Assembly: GCA_031550125.1 (NCBI GenBank)
Contig: JAVBOW010000001.1
Location: 1-53,760, forward strand
Reading direction: 5' to 3'
Source of the DNA: JAVBOW01 sp031550125
GTDB taxonomy: Bacteria > Bacteroidota > Bacteroidia > Bacteroidales > Rikenellaceae
Length of the DNA stretch: 53,760 nt
A program made the translations under genes and the position numbers. The notes beneath the pieces were generated by a model. That model had not been told where the DNA came from. It saw only the letters and a list, made by a program, of their open reading frames with translations, and did no database searches. This document shows positions 14,481-23,080 of the stretch, one piece after another (position 1 is the stretch's first letter; every line of letters begins with the position of its first letter).

Positions 14481-15476
14481 TTATGGGATTTGCCTGATGA
14501 GTAAATACCTGAAAACAGCCTCCAGGGCCAGCACGGCCAGGGCCAGCATCAAATAGCGCCCGAAAAGCTCCTCGTAGCGGGTGTAGTCTGTAATCTCCAC
14601 CTTTGTCCGCTCCATTCGGTTTATCTGCCCGTAGATGGCTTCGAGGCTCTCTTTGTCCGTGGCGCGGAAATATTCGCCTCCGGTTTGCGAGGCTATTTCG
14701 GTGAGTATCTCTTCGTCTATCTTCACATCGACGTATTGGTAGACGGTGCGGCCCCACGGGTCGACGGCGGGGTAAGGGGCTTTACCCAACGTGCCTACGC
14801 CTATGGTGTAGACCCTTATGCCGAACGTTTCGGCTATCTCCGACGCAGTCAGCGGCGCTATTTGGCCGCTGTTGTTGACGCCGTCGGTGAGAAGAATGAT
14901 AACCTTGCTCTTGGCCTGGCTCTCTTTGAGGCGGTTGACCGCCGTAGCCAGGCCGTTGCCTATGGCCGTGCCGTCCTCTATCTGGCCGCTGTGTACACGG
15001 TTGAGCAGGTTAAGCAGGGCGCGTTTATCCGTAGTGAGCGGACACTGCGTAAAACTCTCGCCGGCAAAGACCACGAGGCCTATGCGGTCGTTAGGCCTGT
15101 CGGTGATGAATTGCGCCGCCACCTCCTTGGCCGCAGTGATGCGGTCGGGATCGAAATCGCGCGCGAGCATACTGCTCGAAATATCCAGGGCCAGCATTAT
15201 GTCTATTCCCTCTGTGGTCGAGTTATTGCCTTTGGATACGTTCTGCGGGCGGGCCAGAGCCACAACGGCCAGAGCCACCGCCGCACAGCGCAACGCAAAG
15301 GGGGCGTGGCGCAGGTAATGGCGCAGCGTACGCGGGCTTTTATCGAGCGCATCGGTGGACGACACCTGTATAGAGGCCCCGCCGCGACGCCATTGCCACA
15401 CATACCATGCGACCATGGGCAGAATGGCCGTCAATAACCATAGCAGGTGGGGGTTTGCGAATCTCGTCACTTCCAT
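14481..15476 (-). CDS. batA: BatA-like von Willebrand factor A membrane protein
   Basis: A 331-residue protein with two N-terminal membrane helices (about 10-28 and 60-76), a VWA domain and a C-terminal helix (about 310-326). The MIDAS motif is Asp98-x-Ser100-x-Ser102 (LDISSS), with Thr near 165 and LTDGVNN. It probably forms a membrane complex with BatB; the two are adjacent with a three-base gap. The tail IRQIP is short. The TPR gene batC lies directly upstream rather than downstream, which departs from the order known in Bacteroides. Confidence 0.88.
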   Translation of the reverse strand: MEVTRFANPHLLWLLTAILPMVAWYVWQWRRGGASIQVSSTDALDKSPRTLRHYLRHAPFALRCAAVALAVVALARPQNVSKGNNSTTEGIDIMLALDISSSMLARDFDPDRITAAKEVAAQFITDRPNDRIGLVVFAGESFTQCPLTTDKRALLNLLNRVHSGQIEDGTAIGNGLATAVNRLKESQAKSKVIILLTDGVNNSGQIAPLTASEIAETFGIRVYTIGVGTLGKAPYPAVDPWGRTVYQYVDVKIDEEILTEIASQTGGEYFRATDKESLEAIYGQINRMERTKVEITDYTRYEELFGRYLMLALAVLALEAVFRYLLIRQIP

Positions 15477-15497
15477 ATCCGTCGGTTTACCTGTATA

Positions 15498-16211
15498 CTA
15501 CCAGTTTTTACCTCCCTTGGCCGCCGCGGCCCTGACTTTCTCCCCGTCGGTCTTCTCGCGGGTTTTATCCTCGGCCGCCTGGATGGCCTGCAACATCTGT
15601 TCGGCCTCCTGGCGGCTTACGCCGGCCTGGTCGCCCGGCTGAGGTTGCGGTTTACTGCCGTCGTTTCCGTCTTGTTGATCCTGTTTCTGATCCTTATTTC
15701 GTCCTTGCTGCTGCTGATCTTGCTGTTGCTGATCCTGATTCTGATCGTCTTGTTTGTCGTCCTGCCCTCCGCCTTTATTTTTGTCGAGCAGTTTCTGGGT
15801 GTAGGCGAGATTGAATTTAGCCTCCATGTCGTCCGGGTTTATCCTGAGCGACTGTTTATATGCCTCCAGGGCCTCCTCCAGTTTACGCTGCCGGAAGAGG
15901 GCGTTGCCAAGGTCGTAATAAGCGGCCGCGGAGTGTTCCCGGCGGAGCGAATCGGCCGCCAACGGCGCAAGGAGCTTGGCCGCCTCGTCCCACCGTTTCT
16001 GTTTGTAGAGCGATTTGGCAAGGTTGTCCGACGCCTCGTAGGAATCCGGCGTCTTTTCAATGGCGCGGCGGTAGGCGACCTCGGCCTCGACGTAATTCTG
16101 CTTCTCGTACTGCGAATTACCGGCGCGCACCATACGGCGCTCGGGATATTTCTGGCCCCAGAGCGACAGGCTGGCAAGCGTAAAGACAATTATGGCAAAA
16201 GACGTTCTCAT
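15498..16211 (-). CDS. batC: BatC-like TPR protein with Gln/Asp-rich linker
   Basis: A 237-residue exported protein with an N-terminal signal (about 1-20), tetratricopeptide repeats (about 22-140; YEASDNLAKSLYKQ and AYYDLGNALFRQRKLEEAL are clear repeat units) and a low-complexity tract from about 145 to 195 made of Gln, Asp, Lys and Asn. A short conserved tail follows (EAEQMLQAIQAAED). ATG at 16209-16211 overlaps the upstream stop by one base (TGATG), indicating translational coupling; the GTG one codon earlier is less likely. In Bacteroides this gene normally follows batB, but here it precedes batA. Confidence 0.82.
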   Translation of the reverse strand: MRTSFAIIVFTLASLSLWGQKYPERRMVRAGNSQYEKQNYVEAEVAYRRAIEKTPDSYEASDNLAKSLYKQKRWDEAAKLLAPLAADSLRREHSAAAYYDLGNALFRQRKLEEALEAYKQSLRINPDDMEAKFNLAYTQKLLDKNKGGGQDDKQDDQNQDQQQQDQQQQGRNKDQKQDQQDGNDGSKPQPQPGDQAGVSRQEAEQMLQAIQAAEDKTREKTDGEKVRAAAAKGGKNW

Positions 16212-17188
16212 CACTCTTCGTTATCCGCGGGAGCCTCTACGGCGGGTTTGGTATCTTCTACGAAATGGTAGGAATCGGCGTAACACATTTCATTATCTTC
16301 GGCCGGAGGGGCGTATTTGGCAAATTTGGCCAAGTCGGCCGTGCGGAGCATGGAGGCGAGTCCCGCCAGGTTCCTTTCGGGAATACCCAGCCCGCCCATC
16401 GCCGCGAGAAGCTCCTCGGTTGTCATCTCCATGGCCGCCACGCCGTAGCGTCCCTGGATATAGGTGCGTACGATATCGGCCAGCAACGTATAGTAGAGTT
16501 TGTGCCTGCCGTTCTGCCATAGTTTCTGGTGCTGCAGCGCCTCGAGAGCTTTTATGGCCGCCACGTGCGGAGGATCGTCCTGGCGCGGCCTGCCGAAGAT
16601 CGGCCTGTTGCGCCTCCAGCGCAGGTACACCCACGCCAGGGCGGCAATTAGCGCGGCGGCAAGCAATCCGGCAAGCGCATAGCCCGACACCTCTCCCGGT
16701 TTAAGCGGCATGTCAAGGGTGGGTTTGATGTCGTAAATATCCTGCTTGAGGGTGTCTATATCGAACGTACCAACCTGCAGGGCTATCGAATCGGGACGGG
16801 CGTAAATGGTGTCGGTTATATTCTTGTCTATGAACAGCACGGGTATTCCGGTGAAATAGTGTACTCCGGCCTGGAAAGTGGTCAGAACGTACTCCTTGCC
16901 TATCGTTATTCGGCGATTCTCCGTTTTTACCGTATCTATCGGTCTCTCCTTTACCAGCTCTATGTGTTCACTCATCCTTCCGGCCGAATCGGACTGCGGA
17001 AAGCCTATCTGCTGCATAAGATCCTTGGTGACCTCTATGCGCAGCACGAACCGGTCGCCTATCGCGACGCTGTCGGGAATGAAACGCGCCGTGACAACGG
17101 GCTGCTTCACGCCGGGCCTTGCGGCCTGCCCTGCGGCTACGGCCGCGAAAGCGGCGGACAATATGGCTGCGAACCATAGCTTTTTCAT
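16211..17188 (-). CDS. Bat-operon membrane protein, BatD/DUF4381-like
   Basis: A 325-residue protein with a signal peptide (1-20, AAVAAGQA), a beta-rich periplasmic domain of about 140 residues (VTARFIPDSVAIGDRFVLRI resembles the start of BatD-like domains), one membrane helix (about 168-188, ALAGLLAAALIAALAWVYL) and a cytosolic part with Arg-rich RWRRNRP, then helices. The position between the DUF58 gene and the VWA genes matches the DUF4381-like gene of Bacteroides Bat clusters. ATG at 17186-17188 leaves a four-base gap to the DUF58 gene. An upstream in-frame start would lack the signal peptide at the N-terminus. The function is unknown; a role in a membrane complex is inferred from the operon. 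Confidence 0.78.
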   Translation of the reverse strand: MKKLWFAAILSAAFAAVAAGQAARPGVKQPVVTARFIPDSVAIGDRFVLRIEVTKDLMQQIGFPQSDSAGRMSEHIELVKERPIDTVKTENRRITIGKEYVLTTFQAGVHYFTGIPVLFIDKNITDTIYARPDSIALQVGTFDIDTLKQDIYDIKPTLDMPLKPGEVSGYALAGLLAAALIAALAWVYLRWRRNRPIFGRPRQDDPPHVAAIKALEALQHQKLWQNGRHKLYYTLLADIVRTYIQGRYGVAAMEMTTEELLAAMGGLGIPERNLAGLASMLRTADLAKFAKYAPPAEDNEMCYADSYHFVEDTKPAVEAPADNEE

Positions 17189-17192
17189 CTGA

Positions 17193-18074
17193 TCAGCGTT
17201 GTTTGAAGAGTTTGATAAGCGCCCCCACGTAATCCTCGCCCGTGGAGACCTCGGCGTAATCCACCCCCGACCGTTTAAGGAGCGAATCGGTAGCTTTGAC
17301 CCTGGAAGCCCAATGCTCGCGGTAATGCTCCCTGACAGAAGCGGAAAAGGTGTCGACAACCGTCTTTCGACCCGTTTCCGCATCGCGCAGTTCGACCAAA
17401 CCCACGTCGGGCAACTCGCCCTCGCGCCTGTCCCACACCTTTATGCCCACTATATCGTGCTTGCCCGAGGCTATCTTGAGCGCCTCGTCGTAGCGCGGCG
17501 CAACACCGTCGAAATCGAGGAAGTCGGAAAGGATGAACGTCGTGCAGCGCTTCTTGAGGGCGTTTGCAAGGTAGCGCAACGGCTCGGAGAGCGACGTCCC
17601 CTTGCCCGAGGGGGTGAATTCTATCAATTCGCGTATGATCATCAGAACGTGTCCGCGGCCCTTTTTCGGGGGAATGAATTTCTCAACCCTGTCCGAAAAG
17701 AACAGGCACCCCACCTTGTCGTTGTTCTGCGCGGCAGAGAACGCGAGCGTGGCGGCTATTTCGGTGATTATGTTTTTCTTGAGTTTGTCAGTCGTGCCGA
17801 ACATGCGCGACGGGCTTACGTCTACGGCAAGCATCATGGTCAGCTCGCGCTCCTCCTCGTAGGTTTTGATGTGGGGGGTGCGGCTGCGGGCCGTAACGTT
17901 CCAGTCGATGTCGCGCACGTCGTCGCCTATGCGATATTCGCGCACCTCGCTGAAGGCCATACCGCGGCCTTTGAAGGCGCTGTGGTAACGCCCGGCGAAG
18001 ATATTGCGAGAGAGGCCGCGCGTCTTGATCTCTATCTTGCGTACCTGCTTTAATATGTCGGAGCTGCTTTCCAC
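17193..18074 (-). CDS. DUF58 family protein (VWA-like fold)
   Basis: A 293-residue cytosolic protein. The DUF58 signature GDDVRDIDWNVTARSRTPHIKTYEEER is at about 50-76, followed by a VWA-like region with DVSPS (about 85-89) and ILSDFLDFD. DUF58 proteins pair with MoxR ATPases in many bacteria. Here it is the third gene of the moxR operon. The biochemical role is not established. Length and motif content are complete. Confidence 0.92.
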   Translation of the reverse strand: MESSSDILKQVRKIEIKTRGLSRNIFAGRYHSAFKGRGMAFSEVREYRIGDDVRDIDWNVTARSRTPHIKTYEEERELTMMLAVDVSPSRMFGTTDKLKKNIITEIAATLAFSAAQNNDKVGCLFFSDRVEKFIPPKKGRGHVLMIIRELIEFTPSGKGTSLSEPLRYLANALKKRCTTFILSDFLDFDGVAPRYDEALKIASGKHDIVGIKVWDRREGELPDVGLVELRDAETGRKTVVDTFSASVREHYREHWASRVKATDSLLKRSGVDYAEVSTGEDYVGALIKLFKQR

Positions 18075-18086
18075 GTAGCTTGCGCG

Positions 18087-18563
18087 TTATTCTTTGGTTT
18101 TAAGGTCGGTGACGAATTGTCCGCTCTCGTCGAATTCGCCTTGCATATATATGGCCGACAGATATTTGCCGTCGGTGGTGAGAATTATCAAGTTCTTTAT
18201 CCTGCCCTTGCCCGCCGGGACGCCGTAGGCCTTTACCGAGCCGCCTTTCACCAGCCTGTCTGTTATGGCGCGGTAAACGGGCTGCGAGCAGAGTCCACCG
18301 ACGTCTTTCTCAAGCGCGTCGAACATGCCCGCCGCCTGGCTGCGATCCGTCACGGCCAGGCTCTTGACGCATTCAAGGCCGTCCGGGATACCTTTATGGC
18401 CGGCGGCGCGGCCCGCGGTTATCATCAGCTTGCCCGCCTTGTGCGCCTCGACGCCTTTTTTGCCGTCGTAAGCCTCGTACAGGGCGTCGAAACTCTTGTA
18501 CTGCGCCCGCAATGCGGCAAACGGCAGCAGCGCAGCCAACAAAAATACCTTAAGGCACCTCAA
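18087..18563 (-). CDS. exported protein, DUF4252-like
   Basis: A 158-residue protein with a signal peptide (about 1-20, cleavage near ALRAQ). The mature part (FDALYEAYDGKKGVEAHKAGKLM ... LECVKSLAVTD) loosely follows the DUF4252 pattern of small Bacteroidota exported proteins. The match is tentative. It overlaps the 3' end of moxR by 14 bases and precedes the DUF58 gene by 12, so it is part of the operon. This position is usually empty in Bacteroides clusters. Confidence 0.6.
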   Translation of the reverse strand: MRCLKVFLLAALLPFAALRAQYKSFDALYEAYDGKKGVEAHKAGKLMITAGRAAGHKGIPDGLECVKSLAVTDRSQAAGMFDALEKDVGGLCSQPVYRAITDRLVKGGSVKAYGVPAGKGRIKNLIILTTDGKYLSAIYMQGEFDESGQFVTDLKTKE

Positions 18564-19548
18564 CGTTGTTGAGTATTTCGGTGATGATCTCCTCGGAGGT
18601 GACGTTCTCCGCCTCGGCCTCGTAAGAAAGGCCTATGCGGTGGCGCAGCACGTCGTGGCATACCGCCCTCACGTCCTCCGGAATAACGTAGCCGCGGCGT
18701 TTGATGAAGGCGTAGGCCTTGGCCGCTTTGGCCAGCGAGATGCTGGCCCTGGGCGACCCGCCGTAGGTGATCAACGCGGCGAGGTTCCTGAGGTTGTACT
18801 CGGCAGGCTCACGCGTGGCGAATATTATGTCTATTATATATTTTTCTATCTTCTCGTCCATATAGACGTCGCCCACCACCGTACGCGCCTTGATTATGTC
18901 CTCGGGCGCGATGATGCGGTTGGGATGGGGCATTCCTTCGCCCGCCATGTTCATGCGTACGATATCGCGCTCCTCAGCCTTCTTGGGATAGGTTATGCGG
19001 GCTTTGAGCATGAAGCGATCCACCTGCGCCTCCGGCAGCGGGTAGGTACCCTCCTGCTCCAACGGGTTCTGCGTGGCGAGTACCAGAAAAGGCTGCGGCA
19101 GCGGGAACGTCTCGCCGCCGATCGTCACCTGGCGCTCCTGCATGGCCTCCAGCAGCGCGCTCTGCACCTTGGCCGGCGAGCGGTTGATCTCGTCCGCCAA
19201 TACGAAATTGGCGAACACGGGGCCTTTCTTGACGGTGAACTCCTCGCTGCGCTGCGAGTAGATGAGCGTACCTATAAGGTCGGCGGGAAGGAGGTCGGGC
19301 GTAAACTGTATGCGGCTGAACTTTGCGTCCATGCACTGCGACAGTGAAGTGATGGCCAGCGTCTTGGCCAACCCCGGCACGCCTTCCAACAGGATATGTC
19401 CGTTGGAGAGCAATCCTATAAGCAGGGAATCGATCAGGTGCCTCTGCCCCACTATCACCTTGCCCATCTCCAGGTTGACGAGATCTACGAATTTGCTTTC
19501 GCGCTCTATGCGCTCGTTCAGTTCCTTGATGTTTATTGCTTCGCTCAT
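18550..19548 (-). CDS. MoxR-family AAA+ ATPase
   Basis: A 332-residue cytosolic AAA+ ATPase. Walker A is GVPGLAKT (56-63), Walker B is VLADEINR near 120, and sensor motifs are TQNP and a late Arg-rich lid (MoxR/RavA type). MoxR ATPases act as chaperones for VWA-containing partners. Here it heads an operon encoding a DUF58 protein and BatA/BatB. The ATG is preceded by a -7 box at 19599-19606. Product length and motifs are complete. Confidence 0.93.
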   Translation of the reverse strand: MSEAINIKELNERIERESKFVDLVNLEMGKVIVGQRHLIDSLLIGLLSNGHILLEGVPGLAKTLAITSLSQCMDAKFSRIQFTPDLLPADLIGTLIYSQRSEEFTVKKGPVFANFVLADEINRSPAKVQSALLEAMQERQVTIGGETFPLPQPFLVLATQNPLEQEGTYPLPEAQVDRFMLKARITYPKKAEERDIVRMNMAGEGMPHPNRIIAPEDIIKARTVVGDVYMDEKIEKYIIDIIFATREPAEYNLRNLAALITYGGSPRASISLAKAAKAYAFIKRRGYVIPEDVRAVCHDVLRHRIGLSYEAEAENVTSEEIITEILNNVEVP

Positions 19549-19598
19549 TGTCGTATATGCGTTATATATCCTTTTGATATCTGTAAACGGATGGAATG

Positions 19599-19606
19599 CA
19601 AAGTTA
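19599..19606 (-). promoter_or_regulatory. -7 box of the moxR-Bat operon
   Basis: The reverse strand reads TAACTTTG (TAnnTTTG) 51 bases upstream of the moxR ATG. It is arranged back-to-back with the helicase promoter 47 bases away. Confidence 0.5.
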
Positions 19607-19652
19607 TTATAAAAAATGAAAAAATATTACGGTTTTTTTTCCTTTTGCATGC

Positions 19653-19660
19653 TAACTTTG
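19653..19660 (+). promoter_or_regulatory. -7 box of the uvrD-type helicase gene
   Basis: TAACTTTG matches TAnnTTTG and ends only eight bases before the ATG at 19669. It predicts a leaderless or nearly leaderless mRNA. Confidence 0.5.
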
Positions 19661-19668
19661 CCTCCGTT

Positions 19669-22059
19669 ATGCCGAAATGTACAGACAACCTCAATAAGGC
19701 GCAGCACGACGCCGTAGTGAACTACCAATCGCCCTCGCTGATAGTGGCCGGGGCCGGGTCGGGAAAGACCCGCGTGCTGACCTGCCGCATAGCCTATATG
19801 CTGGAGCAGGGAGTGACCCCATCGTCCATCCTGGCCCTGACGTTCACCAACAAGGCCGCCCGCGAGATGCGCGAGCGGATCTCGGCAATGGTGGGCGAAG
19901 GACAGGCGCGCCGCCTGTGGATGGGTACATTCCACTCCATATTCGCCCGCATACTGCGCGCCGAGGCCGCCGTGATGGGCTTCCCGCAGAGTTTCACGAT
20001 ATACGACTCGGCCGACTCCAAGAACCTCGTCCGCCGTATCATCAAAGACATGAACCTGAGCGACGACAGCTACAAGCCGGGCGATATACTGTCGCGCATA
20101 TCGCTGGCCAAGAACAACCTGATAACCGCCGCCGCCTACGAGGCCAACACCAACCTTGTGGCCGAAGACCGACAGCACAAACGGCCCGAGACAGTTAATA
20201 TATATAAGGAATACACGCGCCGTTGCCGCGAGTACGGGGCAATGGATTTCGACGACCTGCTGCTCAACATAAACATCCTTTTCCGCGACCATCCAGAAGT
20301 GACCGCACGCTACCAGCAGGCGTTCCAGTACATCCTGGTGGACGAGTATCAGGACACCAACTACGCCCAGTATATAATCATCCGCCGCCTGGCGCAGCAA
20401 CATTCAAGGGTGTGCGTGGTGGGCGACGACGCCCAGAGCATCTACTCTTTCCGCGGGGCGAAAATAGAGAACATACTGCGTTTCCGAAACGACTTCCCGC
20501 AGGCCAGGACTTTCAAGCTGGAGCAAAACTACCGCTCCACAAAAACAATAGTGAACGCAGCCAACAGCCTGATAGCCAAAAACGAAAACCAGATAAAGAA
20601 GGAATCGTTCTCGGAAGGCCCCACCGGCCCGAAGATAAAGGTGGTACGCGCCTACACCGACCAGGAGGAGGCCTCGATGGTGGCCGACGAGCTGCGCGGC
20701 ATGGTACGCGAAGGTTCGGGAGAATGGAGCGACGCGGCCATCCTGTACCGCACCAACGCCCAGTCGAGGGTGCTTGAAGAGGCCCTGCGTCGCCGCGGCA
20801 TGCCGTACCGCATTTACGGAGGCACGTCGTTCTACCAGCGCAAGGAGGTGAAAGATATGGTGGCTTACATACGCCTGGTGGTCAACCCGCGCGACGAGGA
20901 ATCGCTGCGCCGCGTGATAAACTTCCCCGCCCGCGGCATAGGCGACGTAACGGTGGAAAGGGTTGTGTCGGCCGCCCAAAACGCAGGCGTCACCATGATG
21001 GAGGCCATACACTCCATGGAAGCCGAAGCCCTGGGCCTGAACGCAGGAGCGGCGAAAAAAGTGAAGGAATTCGCAGCGATGATAGATGCAATATCGCTGC
21101 TGCGCGCCCAGATGGGACTATACCAGATAGGTATGGAGATTGCCACGCGCTCGGGCCTGATAGGTATGTACAAAGCCAATCCCGCCCCCGAGGCTATGAG
21201 CGCCCTGGAGAACATCGAGGAGTTGCTCAACTCGATGCAGCTGTTTACCGACGAACTGGCCGCCGCGGCATCGCAGGACGACGCTCCCGCAGAACCGACG
21301 CTCGAAGAGTGGCTGCAGAACATAGCCCTGCTGACCGACGCCGACAACGAGGAGCAGTCCGAGAAAGACCGCATAACGCTTATGACCGTCCACGCCGCCA
21401 AAGGTTTGGAATTCCGCTATGTGGCTGTGGCAGGCATGGAAGAGAACCTGTTTCCGAACCAGATGGGCCTCGGTACGCAGGAGGGGCTGGAGGAGGAACG
21501 TCGCCTGCTCTACGTGGCAGTGACACGCGCCCGCGACGCGGCCGTGCTTGCTTTCGCCCAGCAACGTTTCAAATGGGGGCAGATGACCTTCTCGCGTCCG
21601 AGCCGTTTCCTTTCGGAGATAGACCCCAAATACCTCGACATGGATTTTCCCCTCGACGAATCCGCCCCCGAAGCCCCGGCCGACCCTGTAACCGAGTTGC
21701 GACGCCGATTCGACTACCGTCAGAAGGAGGTGCGCAGGGAGGGCGGCTTCCAAACCGGCAACGCCTATCGCGGCGCAGGCGCTCCGCCTCCGAAACCGCA
21801 GGCAAGGGTGGAACCCGTACGTACATCGACCGACGGCATGCGCAGCCTGGGCGTGAGGCAGCGGGACGAATCGCCCGCCGCGACGCCGTCCGCGCCCGGA
21901 GAGATAAAAGAGGGGGCAAGGGTGAGGCACTCTAAATTCGGCGCAGGGACGGTGACGGCGGCAGAACACATGTCGGCCGACCTGAAACTCACCATACGCT
22001 TCGACGACGGCGTAAGCCGCACCCTGCTGCAGAAATTCGCCAGGCTGGAACTTCTGTAA
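19669..22059 (+). CDS. UvrD/PcrA/Rep superfamily 1 DNA helicase
   Basis: A 796-residue ATP-dependent 3'-5' helicase of the UvrD/PcrA group, acting in excision repair and replication-fork processing. Motif I is GAGSGKT (28-34), motif II is VDEYQDTN, and motif III is QSIYSFRGA. Later motifs are QNYRST, TVHAAKGLEF and VAVTRARD. The C-terminal tail has the PcrA-type VRHSKFGAGTV stretch (about 750-765) that binds RNA polymerase in relatives. The true start is the ATG at 19669; the frame is open further upstream, but that part overlaps moxR and its promoter. Downstream is a long repeat-containing gap. Confidence 0.94.
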   Translation: MPKCTDNLNKAQHDAVVNYQSPSLIVAGAGSGKTRVLTCRIAYMLEQGVTPSSILALTFTNKAAREMRERISAMVGEGQARRLWMGTFHSIFARILRAEAAVMGFPQSFTIYDSADSKNLVRRIIKDMNLSDDSYKPGDILSRISLAKNNLITAAAYEANTNLVAEDRQHKRPETVNIYKEYTRRCREYGAMDFDDLLLNINILFRDHPEVTARYQQAFQYILVDEYQDTNYAQYIIIRRLAQQHSRVCVVGDDAQSIYSFRGAKIENILRFRNDFPQARTFKLEQNYRSTKTIVNAANSLIAKNENQIKKESFSEGPTGPKIKVVRAYTDQEEASMVADELRGMVREGSGEWSDAAILYRTNAQSRVLEEALRRRGMPYRIYGGTSFYQRKEVKDMVAYIRLVVNPRDEESLRRVINFPARGIGDVTVERVVSAAQNAGVTMMEAIHSMEAEALGLNAGAAKKVKEFAAMIDAISLLRAQMGLYQIGMEIATRSGLIGMYKANPAPEAMSALENIEELLNSMQLFTDELAAAASQDDAPAEPTLEEWLQNIALLTDADNEEQSEKDRITLMTVHAAKGLEFRYVAVAGMEENLFPNQMGLGTQEGLEEERRLLYVAVTRARDAAVLAFAQQRFKWGQMTFSRPSRFLSEIDPKYLDMDFPLDESAPEAPADPVTELRRRFDYRQKEVRREGGFQTGNAYRGAGAPPPKPQARVEPVRTSTDGMRSLGVRQRDESPAATPSAPGEIKEGARVRHSKFGAGTVTAAEHMSADLKLTIRFDDGVSRTLLQKFARLELL

Positions 22060-22167
22060 TCGGCCCGCCGGCGACGAGACGTTTCACGGCCGGCGGCAGA
22101 CCGGGCAACGGCAACAAATGGGTTTCCCTATAGATTAAATACGGAACCAGCCTGAGAAACAATGGCG

Positions 22168-22352
22168 GTGTTAATATGCGCGGCGCGGGAAAGCGCTGAG
22201 CCTTACGGTAACGACGCCGTGCATAGCGTGCGTCAGGTTTCGCTTATCGTTTGAGGTTCAAACCGGAGCGGACTGAAGTCCGTGAGGATTTGAAATGAGA
22301 AGGATAAGTGAAAGATGATGCGCGATATGCGCGGCCAACAGATAATTGAAAC
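22168..22352 (+). repeat. dispersed intergenic palindromic repeat, copy B
   Basis: This copy is in the opposite orientation to copy A and matches it from GTTAATATGCGCGG through GAAAGCGCTGAGCC, GTGCGTCAGGTTTCGCTTAT, GGAGCGGACT and GATGATGCGCGATATGCGC to the ATTGAAAC end. It fills most of the 304-bp gap between the helicase and nth. The remainder (22060-22167) holds only a loose CCGCCGG/CCGGCGG pair and no gene. Confidence 0.85.
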
Positions 22353-22363
22353 CGATCCGGAAT

Positions 22364-23023
22364 ATGACCATAAAACAAAGATACGCCGCCGTGCTGGAGT
22401 GGTTCGCCGCGAATGTCCCGGCGCCAGAATCGGAATTGCGCTACCGCAACCCATATGAGTTGCTGGTAGCCGTCATACTGTCGGCGCAATGCACCGACAA
22501 ACGGGTGAATATGACCACTCCCGCCCTGATAGAGCGCTTTCCCGACCCGTGGGCCATGGCGGCGTCCTCGCCCGAGGAGATATACACATATATAAAGAGC
22601 ATATCGTATCCCAACAACAAGGCAAAGAACCTTTACGGCATGGCCCGGATGCTGGTGGAGGAATTCGGCGGCAAAGTCCCGTCGGACCTCGGCCAAATGC
22701 AGCGCCTGCCCGGCGTGGGCCGCAAAACGGCCAACGTTGTCGGGGCAGTAATATTCGGCAAGGAAGTCATGCCGGTGGACACTCACGTCTTCCGCGTCTC
22801 GGAGCGCATAGGCCTCACTACGGGAGCCAAAACCCCTTTGCAGACAGAGATGCAACTTACGGCGCACATCCCGGCGGAAATGCTTCCCCGCGCCCACCAC
22901 TGGCTCATACTGCACGGGCGCTACATCTGCACGGCGCGCGCCCCGCATTGCGGCAAATGCGGCATAAATCCCTGGTGCAGATACTTTATATCCGTGAAAG
23001 CAAAAAAAGAGCGGCAAGCCTGA
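22364..23023 (+). CDS. nth: endonuclease III
   Basis: A 219-residue base-excision DNA glycosylase/AP lyase that removes oxidised pyrimidines. The helix-hairpin-helix is LPGVGRKTANVV, with catalytic Lys121 and Asp139 (VDTHV). The [4Fe-4S] cluster ligands follow the exact C-x6-C-x2-C-x5-C spacing near the C-terminus (CTARAPHC...CGKC...C). The start is ATG at 22364. A TTG 18 bases upstream is in frame but lies inside repeat copy B and is not a plausible start. No -7 box is clear, so the repeat may influence its expression. Confidence 0.96.
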   Translation: MTIKQRYAAVLEWFAANVPAPESELRYRNPYELLVAVILSAQCTDKRVNMTTPALIERFPDPWAMAASSPEEIYTYIKSISYPNNKAKNLYGMARMLVEEFGGKVPSDLGQMQRLPGVGRKTANVVGAVIFGKEVMPVDTHVFRVSERIGLTTGAKTPLQTEMQLTAHIPAEMLPRAHHWLILHGRYICTARAPHCGKCGINPWCRYFISVKAKKERQA

Positions 23024-23042
23024 ACATTTGAAACAAATTCAG

Positions 23043-23050
23043 TACATTTG
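23043..23050 (+). promoter_or_regulatory. -7 box of the S41 protease gene
   Basis: TACATTTG matches TAnnTTTG 30 bases upstream of the ATG at 23081. No -33 TTG is seen at the usual distance. Confidence 0.45.
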
Positions 23051-23080
23051 TCGTTATTACTCTTAAAAACCGTAACCGGT

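Noticed and set aside
15645..15780. Gln/Asp-rich tract in batC as a sequencing or frameshift artefact
   Set aside because: The frame is open on both sides and a TPR protein with a charged Gln-rich linker is known for BatC homologues.
19396..19668. An upstream extension of the helicase gene
   Set aside because: It would overlap moxR and the promoter boxes, and the family N-terminus starts at the ATG at 19669.
22346..22363. TTG start for nth inside the repeat
   Set aside because: The codons lie in repeat copy B, and the endonuclease III N-terminus begins at the ATG at 22364.
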